64,000 nucleotides of DNA, taken from Sanderia malayensis. Its lineage: Eukaryota; Cnidaria; Scyphozoa; Semaeostomeae; Pelagiidae. Numbering within the stretch: the first letter of the stretch is position 1; every line of letters begins with the position of its first letter. The notes under the pieces are model-generated. The model saw only the letters and a program-made list of their open reading frames with translations, was not told the origin of the DNA and did no database searches. A program made the translations under genes and the position numbers. The stretch lies in assembly GCA_013076295.1 (NCBI GenBank), contig RQOL01000642.1, forward strand, positions 62,001-126,000. Reading direction: 5' to 3'. Positions 60,701-64,000 of this stretch are shown here, piece after piece.

Positions 60701-63700
60701 GGGTCGCTGAGCACAACACGTTTTGTTCGACTGAGAGCTTTAGTGCGTGTCAAAGCTCGGGACATGTGCCCCTCGCAGGCAAAACAAAAGCCTTGGCACT
60801 GCAGGATCTGACAGAGTGCACAAAGCAGACTTGAAACGAAAACAAAGGGCGGAAGGATTTTCGAGGGAGAAAAAGTGAAATATCTGAAAAACGAAAACGA
60901 AATTGGCAAAAAGAAATAATTTCTAAGCTTCTCCACTGGAAGGGCAACGAATCGAAGCATTTTCGAAAAAGAACAGGAAAAGCACGAAAAGGCTGGAGGG
61001 TCAACAACACCCGTGCCGGGTGGGCTTTGACCGGACGCTTCCGTGCCGCTACTGTTTTAGTATTATAGTAGAGATAATTAAATTAAATGAACGAAATGAA
61101 ATGAAGAAAAATAAAACTATTTGTTTATATTTTTTGTCTTTACTTTGACAGATGAAACACGAAAGAGCAACAATAAACCAAGCCAATACAACTGCATTTA
61201 TGTCTGCATTGGACGTTGAAAAACAACTCAGGTATATTGAACTCGCAAGAAAACTCAGACTATCATTTGACTTGACCTCTCATATGGCTCGAAGATCTCT
61301 AGAAACGCCGCCGGCCAGTCTAAAATGATATTTCCTACTTTCAGGGACAAGTTCAGGGACAATTATGCCAGCTTTCGTAAAGCATTCGAGCAAGTAGATG
61401 CCAATAAAAATGGAGTCGTGTCGAAGAAAGAACTTCTGAGAGTTTTGGAAGAGCACCATTTCTACATGAATGACAAGGAACTTACTAATCTTCTAATAAG
61501 GTAAAAAATGCAGCTCTTTATAATTGGTAACCATGTGTATACTTGTATTTACATGATTAAAATTATATATGACACTCGGACAAAAATTATCAAACATTTA
61601 TGAACTTCTTTTATTGCTATATTAATACTTTTATTATTCATTGCATTTATATTTATCATATTTATTGCATTTATTATATTTATTATATTCATTGCATTTA
61701 TTATATTTTTGTATTTACTATATTTATTACATTTATTGTATTTATTACAAATAAATATAATATTATTATCAATTTGTTATTTATTACATTATGTTATTTA
61801 TTCTACATGATTATTTTATTGTCTTTGTTCACGAGCATTTTCCTTTCTTTTCAGGATTGGGTTTGCAAACAACGAATCTCTATCTTATAAGCATTTCTTG
61901 TCGGCATTTGAAGACCCAAGGCTATCCGGAAACAGCAAGCTAACTCTCGATTCACCTGTCAGTCTTCCTGGTAGAGTCACATTTGACAGTGCGGAAGATC
62001 TTACTCCGGAAGAAGCTATTGTCAAATTGAGGAAAAAAGTCGCCCAAAATGAAAACAGCATCAGAAATGTGAGTAAACAAACGAGTTTCTTTTGCAATAG
62101 GAAAGCAAACTACCCTTTTAAAGCTGATGTTTAGCTTATATTATTTCTGCTCAAAGACTTGACTTAATATCACCTCAGTGAACTTGATAATTAGACTTTG
62201 TCGGAATTTGGCTTGATTTGAACAAGTGGTACGATAGACTACTTGCTTAACTTTGAATTTCTGAATTTCTTTGCTTGTAATCCCGATTGCTTCAGATTGC
62301 TTCTACTGGCTTTAACATTGATGAGTTGTATGCTCACTATACAATAGGCATTTGGAGCATTTGACAGTAATGGCAGTGGTTGCATCAAGAAAGATGATTT
62401 GCACATGATTATCAATTCATTCTGCTTCAAGATCACAGACAGACAATTTAAGGTTTATATCATTCATCATTGCATATTGTATTGCAATTATATTCTACTT
62501 TCAATAGAGCCTCAGAGAAGCCATGTTAGTTTACCCCACGACTCCGGAGATCGTTGCAGAAACCCAATGAAGTATGGGTTGCAAGTCTTTGCTATTAATG
62601 GTCTGATATCCATCATCTTTGATTTGCTTACACAGTATCTGTTGACCAAATTGAATGTGCAGCCGAATGGTACCGTAGACTGTGAGAGTTTCATAGAGAG
62701 TTTCCAAAAGTCCGACGCTGAAGCCAGTAATAGATGGATGGAGAACCTGTTGAGAAAGGATTCTACAACCTCACCAAAACAATTCGCAGCCGCGGTGCCA
62801 AGCTACGATGTGATGGAAGAAAGGATGGCTGACATGATTCAAGCTAGATGCAATAGAATCTTAAAGGTATGTCTTTAGATATTGCAACCTAGATATTTCA
62901 TTCAATGAATGCGGCTACCAGATACTTTAGACGATGTCAGATAATTGATACCAATTCATATAGTCATATAGTTATGATTCATATGGTTACATCACTAAGG
63001 CAAGATACTACTAGCTACTTCGACTGTTACTGTTGCTACTGCTACGATCACAGCTGTTATTTGTATTACTGCTACTGTTCTGTTACTACTACTTTTACGG
63101 TGCTACTACTTCTAAAGTTGAGATTATTGTGCTACAAACAATGTGGATAAAAGTCCTGGGAAATTTATGACCACTTTTACAAGTTTGCTACGCATCCTTT
63201 GCCTCCATCCTCCCCCAAACAACCTACCACAAGGATGTTTCTCCACTGTTGTAAACATAGATACACTAGACATCATTTGCTCCATTATTTAATGTACCAT
63301 TTGTACGCCACATTCCATTTGTTCCATTGAAAATGGTTCAAGTATCTATTTTCTATTCAGGCTTTTTCTGACACGGATCCAGAGAGGAGTGGTCGTGTGC
63401 CACAAGATGTTTTGTACCAGGTTCTAAGCGAGCACACACTCAGGTTGAACAAGGAACATTTCAACAAACTTTGGGACAAATTTGATCAGAACTACGACGG
63501 TACAATTAGTTACAGAGATTTCTTGAGGTACTTCGCGGGTAATAATGTTAATATCACTGCGCCAACGATGCAAAATCAATTTTCCGACGAGAATTTGCCA
63601 AATGAAGAGGCCTGTAGCGACCAGGCAAGTCTGTTGTTCTCACTTTTTTTATCTCTGATTTGTTCATTAATGTTTTAATTATTTTGAAAAATAAATAAAA

Positions 63701-63898
63701 ACAATTCTTCATGCAATATATTACTCAGCATGTTTGAGCCTAAAATACCCCTTCTGGAAAATAAACATATCATAAATAATTGTATTTTATTTGTAGCAGT
63801 TTTTGTCGAACAAAACTGTCGCAACACAAGAGAAACCCTTGACTCCATTACACACTTGGAGATCTGCAGGTGAAATCGAAAATGAAATCAAGAGCCAG
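39747..63898 (+). CDS. EFCAB6: EFCAB6-like multi-EF-hand protein (31 exons, 3' end outside window)
   Basis: Exons: 39747-40071, 40670-40761, 40982-41101, 41587-41699, 42090-42147, 42571-42706 (start may be 42570), 42806-42924, 46618-46745, 47268-47416, 47898-48008, 48548-48668, 48991-49161, 49450-49524, 50533-50693, 51093-51159, 55406-55506, 55862-55937, 56050-56145, 56281-56339, 56739-56846, 57039-57126, 57232-57473, 58041-58256, 58549-58699, 61152-61231, 61345-61500, 61855-62068, 62348-62452, 62636-62866, 63361-63624, 63797-63898. Phases join throughout, giving about 1,412 codons. EF-hand pairs repeat along the chain. Good calcium loops include [60 protein letters not shown] and [12 protein letters not shown]; others are degenerate ([12 protein letters not shown]). 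The length and many EF-hands fit EFCAB6 (human about 1,500 aa), known to bind DJ-1 and reported in ciliary doublet microtubules. Another large EF-hand protein is possible. Confidence 0.8.
42167..42270. repeat. Short tandem repeat, ~11 bp unit
   Basis: Repeats of ATACATATAGC/T in the fifth EFCAB6-like intron, with minor variation between units. Confidence 0.85.
43050..43121 (+). tRNA. tRNA-Pro (TGG)
   Basis: 72 bases with a complete cloverleaf: acceptor GGCTCAG/CTGAGCC, D arm GGTCTAATGGTATGATTC, anticodon arm TCTCGCTTTGGGTGCGAGA with TGG anticodon, T arm CCGGGTTCGATTCCCGG, discriminator C. TTTTT follows at 43124-43128 as a polymerase III terminator. It lies in the sense strand of an EFCAB6-like intron. 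Confidence 0.96.
43175..44550. mobile_element. Harbinger-like element, outer member of a nested pair
   Basis: Ends AGGCCTGGTTACACTGTAGA and its complement, with TTA duplicated outside (43172-43174 and 44551-44553). About 680 bp once the inner element is removed. Non-coding. Near its right side is a perfect hairpin built on TTGATGAATAAAATCAAAA (44355-44400). TTA duplication and a GGCC-containing terminus fit PIF/Harbinger miniature elements. Confidence 0.8.
43270..43964. mobile_element. Harbinger-like element, inner member of a nested pair
   Basis: Ends AGGCCCGAATACACCTAGCT and its complement; TTA is duplicated outside (43267-43269 and 43965-43967). 695 bp, non-coding. It has a central hairpin of 64 bases (43791-43854) whose arm shares GAATAAAATCAAAA with the outer element's hairpin, so the two are relatives. 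Confidence 0.8.
44554..45898. other. Intronic DNA, nothing recognised
   Basis: The part of the large EFCAB6-like intron between the nested elements and the possible alternative first exon. No gene or bounded repeat is seen; the candidate promoter for the alternative exon would lie at its right end. Confidence 0.5.
45899..46313 (+). CDS. Possible alternative first exon of the EFCAB6-like gene
   Basis: An ATG-initiated open stretch of 138 codons plus one base ends at a good donor (TTGT|GTGAGT). Its end phase (1) fits the exon at 46618 exactly, the same phase as the exon ending at 42924. It encodes a basic start ([20 protein letters not shown]) and Ser/Thr-rich low-complexity sequence, with no EF-hand. 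Either a second promoter makes a shorter protein lacking the first EF-hands, or it is an extra internal exon. RNA evidence would decide. Confidence 0.45.
48106..48146. repeat. ATT-rich microsatellite
   Basis: Runs of TTATTA and poly-T in an EFCAB6-like intron. Confidence 0.8.
49722..49985 (+). mobile_element. tRNA-derived SINE-like element
   Basis: It begins with tRNA-like sequence: an A-box-like TGTGGTTAGTCATCACGC and a B-box-like GGTTGCGGCTCGAGTCC at about tRNA spacing, but no full cloverleaf. The body is GC-rich, unlike the AT-rich intron around it. It contains a 21 bp hairpin (49818-49838 with 49848-49868, one mismatch). The 3' end is approximate; no clear target duplication was found. 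Fits a polymerase III-transcribed short retroelement. Confidence 0.5.
53041..54262. mobile_element. TA-flanked element nested in the hAT-like element (middle)
   Basis: Inverted ends CATTAAAACCGAAAACTTTC and its complement with TA outside (53039-53040 and 54263-54264). Both subterminal regions carry many copies of TTTCGGAC (53057-53160 and, inverted, 54160-54250). 1,222 bp including a third insert. Non-coding. The family is uncertain; TA flanks suggest a Tc1/mariner-like mover. Confidence 0.7.
53501..53719. mobile_element. hAT miniature element, innermost insertion
   Basis: 219 bp, starting CAGGGGCGGCACCAG and ending ACCCCCCTG. It is flanked by the perfect 8 bp repeat GTAGTTGT (53493-53500 and 53720-53727). 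Similar termini to the element at 26575-26738. Confidence 0.8.
57553..57737. mobile_element. TA-flanked miniature element
   Basis: Begins CAGTCAAATCGGCATAATTC and ends with the complement of CAGTCAACTCTGTCTAATTC; TA outside both ends (57551-57552 and 57738-57739). Contains several AATTCGAA phrases. 185 bp, non-coding; pogo/mariner-like by its CAGTCAA terminus and TA target. Confidence 0.7.
58368..58460 (+). tRNA. tRNA-Ile (TAT) with an anticodon-loop intron
   Basis: Acceptor GCTCCAG/CTGGAGC with discriminator A; T arm GAGAGTTCGAGCCTCTC; anticodon stem TCGTA/TGCGA around CTTATA plus an intron of about 20 bases. This is the classic layout of animal tRNA-Ile(UAU), which usually has an intron. 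One D-stem mismatch is present. A TTTTTT run at 58464-58469 would end polymerase III transcription. It lies in the sense strand of an EFCAB6-like intron. Confidence 0.93.
58970..59300. repeat. Three tandem copies of a ~120 bp repeat
   Basis: Copies start near 58980, 59103 and 59225. Each has CATGGTCCATGGAAGCC-like sequence, then TTCCATTCCAAGGTTG, then CCAGGTCCATGTTTTC, then ATGATTTAATTTGAAAT, with 15-25% divergence. Intronic. Confidence 0.75.
59960..60470 (-). repeat. Duplicated intronic segment with exon-like ends
   Basis: Two related stretches about 390 bases apart on the minus strand end in matching donor-like sites (CGG|GTAAGTGGC near 60020 and CTG|GTAAGTGCC near 60400). They encode loosely similar peptides (AFYFCC...[11 protein letters not shown] and EFYLKL...[10 protein letters not shown]). 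I cannot build a convincing gene across them. A decayed repeat or a lineage-specific antisense transcript are both possible. Confidence 0.3.
61605..61765. repeat. TTTATTATATTTATTGCA-like simple repeat
   Basis: AT-rich array of TTATTGCATTTATTATA-type units in an EFCAB6-like intron; short chance frames across it are not coding. Confidence 0.85.
63625..63630 (+). other. GC-AG type splice donor (GCAAGT)
   Basis: The exon ending at 63624 (CAG) is followed by GCAAGT, the usual form of the rare GC-AG intron donor, and the next acceptor is at 63795-63796. A GT donor in frame nearby was not found. Confidence 0.6.
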
Positions 63899-64000
63899 GT
63901 GAAAAAAAAACAATTATTTTATTATTTTAATTTTATATTGATGCATGTTGAATAGAAACGTGATACTATTATCATTGTAAAGAGTAAATCTGCTTTTATA

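Noticed and set aside
60514..60834. 106-codon plus-strand frame in an EFCAB6-like intron
   Set aside because: Low similarity to anything I recognise; not flanked by splice sites in phase with the host gene; overlaps several equally long frames on the other strand.

Overview
This is eukaryotic nuclear DNA from an animal, most likely an early-branching invertebrate (sponge, cnidarian or similar); the sequence alone does not settle the phylum. Evidence: spliced genes with GT-AG introns, metazoan tRNA-Pro and intron-containing tRNA-Ile(UAU) genes, a CDC73/parafibromin gene, an EFCAB6-like gene, a class A GPCR, TTAGGG repeats and many small DNA transposons. The DNA is AT-rich, genes are far apart and none are in operons.

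Positions 1-29,500 (minus strand): three head-to-tail copies of one gene for a large secreted protein that I do not recognise. Copy A is cut by the left edge (1-1567). Copy B (4813-15505) resolves into 18 coding exons with consistent phase, giving 1,636 residues with a signal peptide and an RTKR-type cleavage site. Copy C (18450-28284) has the same 18 exons but frame-breaking indels in exons 3, 4 and 17. Each copy has a non-coding first exon and a shared upstream block, so promoters were duplicated with the genes. Introns of copy C carry small transposons and perfect hairpins that are absent from copy B.

Positions 29,500-36,860: repeat-rich. A ~110-150 bp tandem repeat with TTAGGG tracts (30559-31235) is followed by a 5.4 kb palindromic structure (31411-36796). 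It has ~140 bp inverted ends and kilobases of a 9 bp minisatellite that flips orientation across a 100-N gap. The direct repeat CCAATGATTT flanks it, so it reads as a foldback-type mobile element inserted just upstream of CDC73. A 1.07 kb TA-flanked transposon sits inside its right array.

Positions 36,864-38,504 (plus strand): an intronless, full-length CDC73 gene (546 aa), a Paf1-complex subunit.

Positions 39,747 to the right edge (plus strand): a large EFCAB6-like gene with many EF-hands. Thirty-one coding exons are resolved (about 1,412 codons) and the gene runs off the window. Its introns hold tRNA-Pro, tRNA-Ile, a possible alternative first exon, a nested pair of Harbinger-like elements, a tRNA-derived SINE, and an antisense class A GPCR gene. 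The GPCR is split by a transposon that contains a second transposon, which contains a third. Exon coordinates were read by eye from splice signals and frame and may be off by a base or so in places.
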